Source of the DNA: Tulasnella sp. 424
Lineage: Eukaryota > Basidiomycota > Agaricomycetes > Cantharellales > Tulasnellaceae
Length of the DNA: 51,496 bases
Assembly: GCA_019633425.1 (NCBI GenBank)
Contig: WSUB01000235.1
Location: 1-51,496 of the forward strand
Reading direction: 5' to 3'
Made by a program: the position numbers and the translations under genes. Position 1 is the first letter of the stretch, and every line of letters begins with the position of its first letter. The notes beneath the pieces are model-generated. The model made no database searches. It had not been told where the DNA came from and worked only from the letters and a program-made list of their open reading frames with translations. This document shows, piece after piece, positions 23,310 to 33,930 of the stretch.

Positions 23310-25793
23310 ATGGCCATCCGGGTCGATTTCCCAGATGTTTCGAACCGTCATCAAACGGATCCAACTTATGCAAATGTACCTCAACCATGAATTGCCCACC
23401 AACGCACCTTACGTGTAGGAGCAATTCCTGGCCGAGCTCCGAGCATCCAGATCGCGGGTCCGCACAAGAGCATCGCGGTTCTACTAGGCTGTACCGAAGA
23501 CGCAGGAATGATCTTGGAGCAAGTCGATGGTGACCCGTTGTTCGAGCGGTTCTTCGGAAGAGTCCCGGAGGAAGGTGGAACGCGGTCGAGGAATGGGTGG
23601 ATATTCGCTTCAAGATCCAATGGTTCAGTCAAAGCGTCGGGGCTCAGGTTCACGTCCCACCAACCCGGCCTCTCGCACGAAGAGATCAACAGTCTCAACA
23701 CTTTTACAACCTATCCGACTGCGCATTCCCCGAACATCCTCAAATTAATCGACTTTAGTCGGTCCACCTTCCACTGCGCGCCCAACGTGCCATCGCACCT
23801 CCCTCCGTCAAAAGTCCCTTCATCCGCCTACCATCCTTTCCCTGGGCCGAAAGTCTTCGAGGTGGCAACACGTCGACAGCCAGACTTGCAAACGCTTGCC
23901 CCGCAGACGGTTGGCTTTGCGGCGCCTACACGCTTGGAGTCCTCCTGTGGTGTCTCGACAAGGAGAGGCTAGTGGAAATCGATCAAGCGGTGGAGAGGAA
24001 GGAAGAGATCGTGTTATTCGACGTGAAAGACCAGGATGACGATGAAGGAGCCGATGCCGATGACGAGAGTTCCGTTGAAGAAGATGCCGGATCATCCACA
24101 CCAGCGTCCAACGACCCGTCATCTTCCCAAATCTCATTACCGAACAAGAAGAAGCTCTCCCTCTCGCAACTTCGATTTCCGAACGAGGATTACCTTAGCG
24201 GAATAACGACCACGAGAGGGATCCTCAAAGTCTCGGTCGAAGCAGGCGGCGACTCCGATCGCTGGACGGAGGAAACGGTTGTTCACGAGGCCGATTAAAG
24301 GGTGCATGCGTCGGTGAGAAGAGAGGACGCCTGTATGCCTAAATCAGAGAGTGCCCGTTCCAATCATCGAAGAGCCAAGCCGGACTTACTACTACGTCTA
24401 AGTCTGCGGTGCCCTCTCGAGCTGGCGAGCGAACGGTCGCAACAAGTTCCAATCTGTGGTGGAACCTCCGCAGCCCGTCGTCCGTCCGCCTGAACCTCCC
24501 ACCCCGATTCCTCCCCCTCCACCATTTACACCGGGATATTCGTATCAATCTCAAGCACCAACGACTTTTAGTGCACTTGGTGGGTCGTTGTCCGAAAGCG
24601 AGTACGCATATGGTGGTGGTGTATATGACGCCCAAGGAGGTCATTCAGATTCGGAATACTTGTACAAGCCCCTACCTCCACCCCCAGCTGGAACACCTCC
24701 AGCTGGAACTGCTCCAGGCGCTGTGATTTACAGCACGAATCCTACGGGAAACAACCCCCAGAGTCGCCGAGCGCGCAGAGCCCTCGGACGGAGGAAGACT
24801 TGTCGTCTTCCGATGCGTTCAGGGAGACCGCCCTCAGTAGAACGTCGGGGGATCCTGTAACGTGTGCGAGAACGAACAGCGGTCCAGCTAGTCCGACGGA
24901 TTCCCAGCACACCGATACGCGACACGACCATAATGCTCAGGAACGCCAACAAGTCACTCCGAGGATGGCGCACGTTCCATTATACTGGAATGGAAGGGTG
25001 ACCCCAGAGCGAGAAGGCTTCTATGGGTATCAACCCTCCTCCCCACCTTCGACGTCCCTTACCTATTCCGCTTCCTGAAGAGAGACTGGGCGCGCCGAGG
25101 ATGGAGACCGCCACTTGGGCTGGGACTGCCGGTGGATATCGCAAGGCACCCATGAAAGCGGCACTTCGGTGAGAATCGTTCCCGGAGACAAGGTCGCGTC
25201 TCCAGCATCCTCAGCTTCGACTACCGCTCGGCAAAGGCAAGCGAGTCAAGGAACCGTTGTTGCGAAGAACTCAGCTCAGGACCCTGCGTCGGAAGGTAAA
25301 AGGTGGCTCCTGGTCAACGTCGAACCGAGTCGGAAGACGTGCATCGATAGATACGGCCGAAGAACGAGGAGGCTGTGATGGATATCAGCCCTCCTCCCCC
25401 GCCTTCGAGGAACCCCCTTCCGTCGATAGTACCGGTATTAATTCTACCCCCTGAGGACAAACCTGGTGCGGCGAGGATGGAAACTGCCACTTCGGCGACG
25501 GTCTTGCCTCCCAGTGGATATCCCGAGACTCCCATGGACTGCGGTACTTCGGTGAAGATCGTTCCCGTGAAAAAGACCGTATCTCCGGCTTCCCCGACTT
25601 CAACCACCGGTCGACGAGGACAAGCGAGTCAGGGAACCATTGGTGCGAAGAAGTCCTCTCCGATCCGGACCTTGTCGAGGAAACCCGCCCAAGGCCCCGC
25701 TTCGGACGGTAAAGGGGGGGGGGGGGGAGGTCCCAATCAGCGTCGGAAGACGAGCTTGAATGTGGTTGTAGCTGCTATAAACGCCGCTGCTTG
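23310..25793 (+). pseudogene. P4: decayed type II P gene with kinase-like remnant
   Basis: Starts MAIRVDFPDVSNRHQT. It uniquely keeps about 530 bp (23430-23970) in which three frames give kinase-like phrases: LLGCTEDAGMILEQVDGDPL (hinge-like), NILKLIDFSRST (DFG-like, with Ser for Gly), FPWAESL and CGAYTLGVLLWCLDKERL (helix F-like). It continues in a 108-codon acidic frame (23972-24298: VERKEEIVLFDVKDQDDDEG). The C-terminal half begins VVRPPEPPTPIPPPPPFTP (24456) but is broken by frameshifts, a partial tandem duplication (25021-25735), a G14 run (25714-25727) and loss of the last roughly 170 codons, which fuses it at 25793 to the 3' flank. No functional product is expected from the C-terminal half. 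Confidence 0.7.
25021..25735 (+). repeat. Internal tandem duplication in P4 (about 357 bp x 2)
   Basis: Copy 1 (about 25021-25376) and copy 2 (about 25377-25735) both run from the TATCA(A/G)CCCTCCTCCCC stretch through GAGGATGGA(G/A)AC(C/T)GCCAC, CTTCGGTGA(G/A)(A/G)ATCGTTCCCG and AAGCGAGTCA(A/G)GGAACC to the GGACGGTAAA/GGAAGGTAAA region. Other P copies have this segment once. The copies have diverged by many substitutions and small indels, so the event is not recent. Confidence 0.7.
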
Positions 25794-26444
25794 GTTCATT
25801 ATCTCTCTCTGGTCACCAGTTTCTTTCCCATTAGTTTTGTACTTCGTGGAGTTGGGGTTTGGATTTCCCCTTTTCCCCTATAGACATTTACTTTGGAATG
25901 ATTTCACTTTGTTTGGACGGTATAGACGAACCGGGCAGCTTGGATAAGACAGGGATAATTATAAGTTCTGCCAAGAACTCCTCCCCACAGTGGTGCCAAC
26001 AAACCTTGGCTTAACTAGTGCGAAGGACAAGGGAAAGTCGAATGACAAACCCAAGTTAAGCACAAAGGTGACACTTGGGAGCCTTAGTTAATAAAGCAAA
26101 GAGACCTGGCCATAGTCTTTTGCACAGAGCAAAGCTGGTATGAAGTACAGAGGAGGTGAAAATGAAGGTGCCAGGTTTGCCGCGAGTTTTTTTCTTTGAC
26201 GCACGGGCAAGGTTTTCATGCAAGCAACGCTGTAGACCGATCTGGATAGAGCTGCTTGCAATTGGGTCGTTCGGCAACTTGACTCATCTTTATCTTGCAA
26301 CTGTTTGTTTGTGCGAGATGTTGCCTCACGCAGCGAAACCTTATCTTTATCTGAACTCGTCTCTCACACAGTCTAGACACTCTCTACAGCAAACCGGTCA
26401 CCCTCGTGACTCTTCATCCTGATGAGGACGATAGACGGGAGCTC
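25794..26444 (+). other. P4 remnant 3' flank and mosaic upstream region of kinase gene E
   Basis: Begins inside the common 3' flank (TTGGTTCATTATCTCTCT). The part around 25940-26280 fits neither of the two upstream types well: it has AGGGATAATTATAAGTTCTGCC and GCAAAGAGACCTGGCC. The promoter motif is only partly kept (ATCTGAACTCGTCTCTCAC near 26350). No gene seen. Confidence 0.45.
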
Positions 26445-26454
26445 TTTTTATACC
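26445..26454 (+). promoter_or_regulatory. TATA box of kinase gene E
   Basis: TTTTTATACC, 113-122 nt before the ATG at 26567. Confidence 0.7.
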
Positions 26455-26566
26455 CTCCTGCCACCCATTCCCTTTCGAACGCTCGATTCGCAGTCCCCCT
26501 TTCCTGCGACCTTCCCCGTGAGCGTAGTCTCATAGACTTAGTCAACGCTACCCCGCCCATCGGTTG

Positions 26567-29014
26567 ATGCAAGGAAACGAAATCCACGAGGCCAACCCTC
26601 AGGCGCCCGGTTCTGGGCAAGGTCCTCATCGTGAGTTCCAGCTTAGCGACAAACTAGTGCGTTCAGTCCGGCTCTCGAGGGTTAGTTGCAACGAATTGCT
26701 GACACGATTTGGTTATTGCAGCGGGCCAAGCTCGAGAACCTTGCCCAGTGGCGACTCGATCCCTCTTTGATCGAATTCCCCGGAGACGCCCACGAGTTTC
26801 GTGGAGGATTCGCGACGGTTTCACAAGCACATTTAGCTTCGCCTCCAAATGGTCAAAGTTCCGAGCCAAAGGTCGTGTGACAATAACCTCCTCATTGCTA
26901 GCAGAGCCTGAGCTAATGATGGACCGAGTCGTCTGCTCCAACAGGTTGTGGCAGTCAAGAAGCTGAAGATCGAAAATGACGCGGATCTAGAACGCGTCTT
27001 AGGGGTAAGGATCCTTCCTCCGATTACAGAGCCTGATCAAAGTACTGACTTCTCTCAGTTGGCACTCAGGGAATCGGAGTTCGTGGTCAAGCTTTGGCAT
27101 CTCAACATTGTTGGATTCGAAGGGATTGTCGAAGATGCGTCCAAGCATATCATATGGCTGGTTTTCCCATGGGAAGAGAACGGGAATTTGAGGGACTTTC
27201 TCGCGTCTGGAGAATGGGAAATTCCTGAGCGAATCTCGCTGGTAAGATCAACCTCGTTTCCTTTAACCTTTTGCTGAGAGGTCGGGCTTCAGATTCGCGA
27301 TGTAGCAGAAGGTGTTAAATATCTCCATAGTCAAACCCCGCCCATATATCACGGCGACCTTAAATCGGTAGGCATGCCTCCTCGAAAATCCGCTTGGTGG
27401 TCTGGCTAATTCGGATGGTCTGCAGCTCAATATATTGGTTAATTCGAACTATTACGCTGTAATCACGGATTTCGGCTCCGCTCGTCGCCTAAGAACCAAC
27501 GACGTCGACCAGGAAGCTAAGAAACGTGACTCGCAACCAAGACCAGAGCAAGCCACGGGCGAGGAGAGTATTACCCTTCAAGTAGTGTACTCCCCTTCCA
27601 CCAACACAATAACCCTCACCTCCGACAAGTATACCCTTCGCTGGGCTGCGCCTGAGCTGCTGAGGGACGACCCACCGAGCCTTGCATGCGATATCTGGGC
27701 ATTTGGCTGGATCGCTTATGAGGTACGACGAACCTCGAGGATCATTCACCGTCGATGCTCATAGAATTCCGCTGAGATAGGTGATGACCAACACCATTCC
27801 ATTTCACGATGTCAAGAGGGACGTAGCCGTAGTCAATCGGGTCATTCAGGGAGACCTCCCGTCCATCACCAACCATGCTCGCATGTCGTTAATTCAGGCT
27901 CTCTGCTCGCTCATGGCTCAGTGCTGGAGCATTATCCCTGAAAAACGACCGACGGCAGCCGATTGTGTCAAATTAATCTCTTTTATGGTGAGTGAGCGGC
28001 GCTGGTAACGGACAGATATCGTCGATGTTTCTGTGCGGTTGACCGGGTATGCACTCAATACAGCCAAGGATCGTCCCAGCGCCCACCCAAGCCGGGAACC
28101 CAGAGGCTTCTCAGGCTCGCTATGCTGAACTTCTCCTTCAACTTGGAGAAATGTACAGACTGCAGGGCGACTTTGTCAGCGCATCGGACTGCTTCATCAA
28201 GGCATCGAATATTTATGCAACCACCGACGACACCTACGGAAGGGCTAACGCCCTGCGGGGTCTTGCTGATGTGCATCGGTTTCAAGCCGAGAACAGCAAG
28301 GCCGCAAGTTTCTACTCCGAAGCCCTACAGCTTTATATCGCTATCGGCAATCAAAGATGGAGAGCCGAAGCTCTGTGGGGTCTCGGTCAGGCGCACCTAA
28401 ACCTGGGCGAGCACACTGAAGCCTCTACATTCTTCTCTGAAGCCCTGCAGATCTATACCAACATCAGTGAGCACTGCGGGAGAGGTGACACTCTCTACGG
28501 TCTCGCTGAGATACATCGGATACGAGGGGAGTACGACGAGGCTATCAAATCGTACTCCGAAAGCCTCCAAATACGTACGGAAGCGGGATTTAAAGTAGGG
28601 AGAGCCGACGTCTTGTGGAGTCTTGGTGAAGTTCATCGATCTCGAGGGGAGTACAGCGAGGCCATCGAGTTTCACTCCGAATCCCTCCAGATATACACCG
28701 AAATGGGCCAAAGGGCAGGACGAGCCCAAACTCTATGGAGTCTCGCTGAGGTCCATCTATCTCGAGAGGAGTACGACGATGCAGCTTCGTTCTACTCCGA
28801 ATCCCTGCAGATTTCTACCGACGTCAACAATGAAACCTTGAGAGCTCGCGCTATGTTTGGCCTTGCTGAAACGCACGATAGGCAGGGCCACCGTAGTGAA
28901 GCGATATCTTGCTACACGGGCGCCTCTGAAGCCTTTAGAGAAGTTGGAGACTCCCGGAGAGCAGCCAACGCTTTGAATAGGGCCGCTGATCTCCGCACCG
29001 AAGAGGCCGCATGA
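26567..29014 (+). CDS. Kinase-TPR protein, copy E
   Basis: Exons 26567-26656, 26722-26871, 26945-27004, 27059-27241, 27293-27367, 27426-27722, 27781-27987 and 28064-29014; 670 aa. The intron 2 donor is weak (AAG|GTCGTG; a GT three bases on would add Val). Kinase motifs are complete. It is more divergent than its neighbours in the N-lobe and activation segment: KLWHLNIVGFEGIVED, IRDVAEGVKYLHS, RRLRTNDVDQ, LLRDDPPSLACDIWAFGW. The TPR exon has its own loop sequences (DINISEHC-type TPR 3 loop reading NISEHCGRGD; DVNNETLRAR in TPR 6) and ends ALNRAADLRTEEAA. Open throughout, so probably functional. Confidence 0.86.
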
Positions 29015-29565
29015 TGGGTTAACGGATATATTCGAGATTCCACTAGACTCTTTGTTTTCGTTGGAGTAAAATTCTGTTGTACTTTTAGTGTCTAAGCTTC
29101 CATGCATGTATGTTTCATTAGCCAAAGCGCCTGCATTCCGTTTTCTGTCATCCGTTCACACCCCTTGCCTGCTGTAGAAGAATCAACGGTTTCTCGTCCC
29201 ATAGTTCTCTTCCTTCAGGTACCCTAACTATGTCTGTACTTTCTTGGACACGATCAACCCAGCCTATTTGAGTGACAGTCCGCGAGGAACGTAAGGCCTG
29301 AAGGATCAAGTTGGCATTATCTGCACTCAATTTCAACATCAGGCTCAAGCACCACTTAGCTTAGGCCCTTAGAGTACAGCATTCGCCAAACTCGGTAACG
29401 AAGAGATGTCTTCAAAGGGAAGCCCGACAAAGAGCTATGCCCCGTCCTTTCTGAAGCGTCGTGTGCAAGCGTGGCAGATGGGCACCAGTAAGCAACTGAA
29501 GGCGCGGGAAAGAGTCGAAGTTCGGTTAGGCTTTGGACAAGCGTCCCGGTTCCCTCGTCGGACCG
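29015..29565 (+). other. Spacer E-P5, proximal part
   Basis: 3' flank resembling that of B, then the conserved P upstream block (AGCTATGCCCCGTCC, GCGCGGGAAAGAGTCGAAG), interrupted at CCTCGTCGGACCG (29553-29565) by the insertion described next. Confidence 0.5.
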
Positions 29566-29890
29566 GGCTCCAGGAGCCACAATTTCATTCATGAACCCAG
29601 GTACAACTGTGGTTCCTTCTTTTTCTATATTATTCCTTTTCTCTCCTTCCGATTCCCGCTGGAATCTCCTCCCTTCACCCCTCATTAGAATCGGCATCCA
29701 CCGGTTCTTACTAGCCTACACCCCTACCACTTCCCAATAGCCTTTGGCATCGTAGACCCATTTCTGCTTGGTTTTCTCTCTCCTCGTTACTACATGTAGT
29801 AGCGGCCCCCGTTTAGTCGGGACCGTACCTTGCCGCCCTTAGGGATTGGCTGTTCGCGGTATACAAACAAAGATTTCGAACCCAACCGAA
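29566..29890. mobile_element. 325-bp insertion with 13-bp target-site duplication
   Basis: CCTCGTCGGACCG occurs directly before (29553-29565) and directly after (29891-29903) the segment. Unit A has the empty site as one copy (CGGTTCCCTCGTCGGACCGTTTCTTGTCC), so the gain is in E. The insert starts with the perfect palindrome GGCTCCAGGAGCC. On the minus strand it begins TTCGGTTGGGTTCGAAATC, which contains a tRNA B-box-like GGTTCGAAATC (29872-29882). No coding frame and no long poly-A are seen. A 13-bp duplication suits target-primed reverse transcription, so a 5'-truncated SINE-like element is my best guess; other classes are possible. Confidence 0.6.
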
Positions 29891-29903
29891 CCTCGTCGGA
29901 CCG

Positions 29904-30764
29904 TTTCTTGTCCTTCGTCATCGTCTCCAAACACCAACACGACCTCGTGAACGCCAAGGTTGTCTTGTTGGTGAGTTCCTGCGCACTGCCACATCGGATG
30001 ATTACTCGCCTTGCACGTCGAATGTTGACTTGGCATTTCATTTCTCTCCCTCCCTCACCAACCATTCCCCAGGTCAGACTGTAGACGCAGATACCCCGCA
30101 AACAAGCCCCAAGGGTTGTTTCTCAAGTTGCTTCTCTAACAAGTCACTTCGCCCGTCTCTTTACTCTCGGCTTGCCTGCACTCAACTCGAGTACTAATTT
30201 CAGCTGCGGACCGGCTTCATTCAGCGCACGAGACTCCCTCCCCACACGATCCACACCCGGCTCTCATGATCACCCACTCATACATATAGAACCATCTCCA
30301 CCACCCAGGCCCATCAAAGCTCCGCTTTCTGCTCTCTCACCATCCAAAAAGTTTTCAACATGAACTCGTTCACGTAGGATGTTTTATCGCCCCAACGAAC
30401 GCGGCCCAGCCCGTCAATTCCCAGGTCAAGCACCTCAACCCTAAAGAGCATTCCGCCACCAATCTCTTCAATCGAGTTTGGACCGCTTCAAAAGCTCAAC
30501 ATGCATCTCCGATTCTCCCAACAGCAACAGACTCCGCAGCCCCAACCTGCACCTCGTGGATGGCGTGCACACGATCCCAATCCGACACCGCTAACGGCTC
30601 GTGACGCTCCTATGACGCGTTAGGCTACCATCGTCTCGCCTACCGAATTCGGTGAGAGTCTCTCCTTCCGCTGTCGTGCACGTGTCTAATCTCGTGTTAG
30701 AGCCTCCCCACTCTCAGCCGGTCCCCGATCCTACACCCTCGCAGCTTCTGTCAAACCTCATCCC
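29904..30764 (+). other. Rest of P5 upstream block
   Basis: Continues the block: CTCGTGAACGCCAAGGTTGTCTTGTTG|GTGAGTT near 29971, the AGTACTAATTTCAG site near 30190-30203, and an ORF start MFYRPNERGPARQFPGQAPQ at 30379 that soon meets a stop. A Q-rich frame (FSQQQQTPQPQPAPRGW) follows near 30510-30560. The intron-like GTGAGAGTC...TCGTGTTAG spans about 30651-30701, and the next frame reads SPLSAGPRSYTLAASVKPHP into P5. These are probably 5' exons of the type II gene, with frames already damaged. Confidence 0.4.
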
Positions 30765-32835
30765 ATGGTCATCCGGATCGACTTCCCAGATATTCCGGAC
30801 CGTCATCAAGCTACCCCAACTCATGCAGATGTACCTCGGCGCTGAGTTGGACATCGACGCACCCGACGTGGAGAGCGTATTCGCTCCTTTGTGGGATATT
30901 GACGAGGAGAGACTTGTGGAAATCGACCGGATGGTGCCGAGAAGGGAAGAGACGGTGCTATTCGACCCGAAGGACGAGGATAACTGAGAAGGCGTCAATG
31001 GCGACGAGCGTTCCGTTGAAGATGCCGGATCATCCACACCAGCGTCCAAGGAGCTATCACCGTGCCCAATTTAGCTCCCGACAAGAACAAACTCTTCTCC
31101 TTCGAAACTTCGACCTCCGACGAGAGTTTCTTCAGCGGGAATAATAACAACGGGAACGATCCTCGACGGCGATGCTCGAAGTCCCTGTCGAAGCCAGCGG
31201 CGACTCAGATCCCCGGACAGAGGAAGTGGCTGTTCACGGGGTTGATCGGCGGGTGCATGCGTCGGTGGAAGGGAGGACGCCTATCGCCCTAGACAGAGAA
31301 TGCCATGCCAATCGTCGAAGAGCCAAGCAGGACTTGACTCGGGAGGGAGGGAACGCTCAAATCAACCGCACAATCAGTCGTCCAGCTCCATCTACCTAGG
31401 GGGACCCGCAAGTCTCAAGCTTCACTTGGTCCCACTACTACGGCTTAATTCTGCGGTTCGCTCCCAGGCGGACGAGCGAATGCTCGCGACAAGTCTCAAT
31501 CCGTAGTGGAAACTCCGCAGTCCGTCGTTCGTCCTCCTAACGATCCCAACCAAATTCTTCTGTCGCCGCCTTTTACGCCAGGATACTCCTATCTCAATCT
31601 CAAGCGCCAAAGACCTCTGGTGGAGTTGCCGGTCCGTCCGAAAACGCGTACGCATACGGATACCGCGGTGTCTACGAGCCGCAACCCCCCAAAGGAGGAC
31701 ATCCAGAATCGGCGTACCAGTACAAGCAATATGTACCCCCCCCCCCTCCTTGAACCGCTTCAGGCGCTGTGATCTACAGCATGGGTTCTGCGGGGAAACC
31801 ACCCCACAGTCGCCAAGCCACTAGGCCTTGGGACGGGAGAAGGTTGTTGTGTTCCGACGCTTTCAGGGCGATCGCATCCAGCGGATCGACGGGGGACTCT
31901 CCTGCGACGTGGACGGCAAAGAAAACCGGCCCAGGTCGTCCGACGAATTCTCAGCACACTCACACGCGGCATGATCGTCATGCTCAGGAACGTCAAGAAG
32001 TCACACCAAGGACCGCACGCATTTTATTGCCACAACGGCAGACGGCCGAAGAGCGAGAAGGTTGTTATGGATATCATATGTCCTCCCCGCCTTCGACGTA
32101 CCCAGTTCCGTCGGCAGTAGCATCTTCAGCATCCCCAGCTTCGACCGCCGCTCGACGAAGACGAGCGAATCAAGGAACCGTCGGTGCCAAGAAGTTTACT
32201 CCAGTCCGGACTTGGTCGATGAAATCTGCGCAAGACCTTACTCCAGAAACAAAGGATAGCTCCTGGTCAATGTCGAACCGGGTCGGAAGACGACCATCGA
32301 TGCAGCGGTGACTTCGATGGAAGCCCCTGCTGCCATTGCGAGGGCACGGAATCGCTCGACGTCGAGCAACCCTGCGTTGAACAACGCCGGGGTTGTTTAC
32401 TCACCTGTGAAGACGCTCTCTCGTCGTGGGCACGCTCGAGACAACACGCGCGATACGATTAATTCCCCTGTGGATGAAGAGACTCAGGCTGGGACGGAGG
32501 AACGTAGCGATATCGTCTTTACCGGGGAGTCAGGCAGTTTGAAGAAGAAGCAATGTTCCGGATCGAGCGACGACAGTCAGAAGAAGAAGCAGTTCCTGAG
32601 CCTCTCAAGGAGTATATCTTCCAAGTCGAAGGGCGGGCATAAGAACGTGGCGTCTAAGTCGACCGGACGAACGAGGATGTGCACCGAGGAACCAATTGGA
32701 GAGCGCGAAGAGTTTCAAGTCTCGCCGCCCGATTCGGACGATCGGTTGGACGAGGGGGATGATTCTGTGGGTGATGTTGATCGTGTAAGGGATCTCAAGA
32801 CTCCCACTTCCATGACCGAGCTGACGATTGGGTGA
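30765..32835 (+). pseudogene. P5: decayed type II P gene
   Basis: Reads MVIRIDFPDIPDRHQATPTH and then stops early because of one extra C relative to P1. The other frame continues MYLGAELDIDAPDVESV and LWDIDEERLVEIDRMVPRRE, ending at a TGA (30985-30987) within the acidic run. Further down, the Pro-rich half is split among frames; VVRPPNDPNQILLSPPFTP at 31506 shows the family link. The C-terminal 175 codons (32308-32835) are open and carry AARARNRSTSSNPALNNAG-like sequence, GSLKKKQCSGSSDDSQKKKQ and an acidic tail ending TELTIG. The segment between the PPPSTYP and ASPAST phrases is largely deleted. A full-length product is not possible without frame changes. Confidence 0.7.
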
Positions 32836-33814
32836 AGAAAGTGGCCACATTGGGTCGCTATTCCTCGCCTTCTCGGACGCTCTTCTCTCCTTGATGATGT
32901 GTTACTTATGTTCACTAGCGTGGACATTTCGGAATCCCCTCTCTCGGAATGGGTCCTTTTCCCCTACATCCTTTACTTTATCCCGGACTCCGTTTACCTC
33001 CATCATCATCCAATTTTCATCCCCCTACCGTTTTTGGTCTATAGTCACCAGATTCCTGTATATACATTGCATTGGCGGAGTGACCTGTCGGGATTTTCTC
33101 TCCCACATTTTCCTCTGCCGCTCTACATGTGCTCCATGGTGTGTGTTTCGCCTCAGACGAATTTACTCCTGGACTATTTCTCTTCCCGTTGGGTATGGAT
33201 GACCAGGGGAGTGGATGGGGTTGAGACATGCATGAGGATGAGGTTACAAGTCCTGGAAACGAACTCGTCAGGCCCTGTAGCCGCTTTGTAGGATTGCCAC
33301 CTAAAACGCAAGAACAGTTTCGCGTCGAAAGACACCGAAGGAACAGAACCCGGCGATGTGTATTTCCCTGAGGCAGTCTTTCGTACGACTGACCAATTTG
33401 ACTTTGGTTTAAAGTGATGCTTCGTAAATAGATCCGCTCTGTCATTTAGAAGCGTCGTTTACAAAGTGCCGGTGTGTCAAAGGTGTTGGTGTACATGGGG
33501 CGGTTGAGCCACCATATGCATAGGCGCGGGGAAGGGTTGGTGTTCGGTAAGAACATCACGGTTGTTGAGGAAAGCAAGCTCGAGTAGACCTTGCAAGAGA
33601 TAATCTCAACCCTGCCTTAATTACTGCTTGCGTGGTTCGGCAGTCTTACCTCGCACTGGCAACTGTTTTGTTTACGCGAGATGTTGACTCACTCGGCCGA
33701 ACCTTATCGTAGTCCGAACTCGCTGAGAACAGAACATCGCAAGGTCTAGACATTCTCCGGAGACCAAATACCCTCATGACCCCCCAAACTGATGAGGACG
33801 ATTGACGGGACGTC
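32836..33814 (+). other. P5 3' flank and upstream region of kinase gene F
   Basis: Nearly a second copy of 4514-5549 (P1 flank / B upstream), including GGTTACAAGTCCTGGAAACG, CGTCGAAAGACACCGAAGG and GTCCGAACTCGCTGAGAAC (33712-33730). No gene seen. Confidence 0.5.
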
Positions 33815-33824
33815 TTTTTATACC
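33815..33824 (+). promoter_or_regulatory. TATA box of kinase gene F
   Basis: TTTTTATACC, 107-116 nt before the ATG at 33931. Confidence 0.7.
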
Positions 33825-33930
33825 CCCTTGTCACCCCCATCCCCTTCTAACTCTCGATTCGCGATCCCCCCTCTCCAAGGAGCTCCCCCCTGACCGAAGT
33901 CTGAATCAACACCATCCCGCTGGTCCTTTG

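Noticed and set aside
29866..29890. Functional tRNA gene at the B-box-like GGTTCGAAATC (minus strand)
   Set aside because: No A box or cloverleaf can be built around it; kept only as a hint for a SINE-like element.
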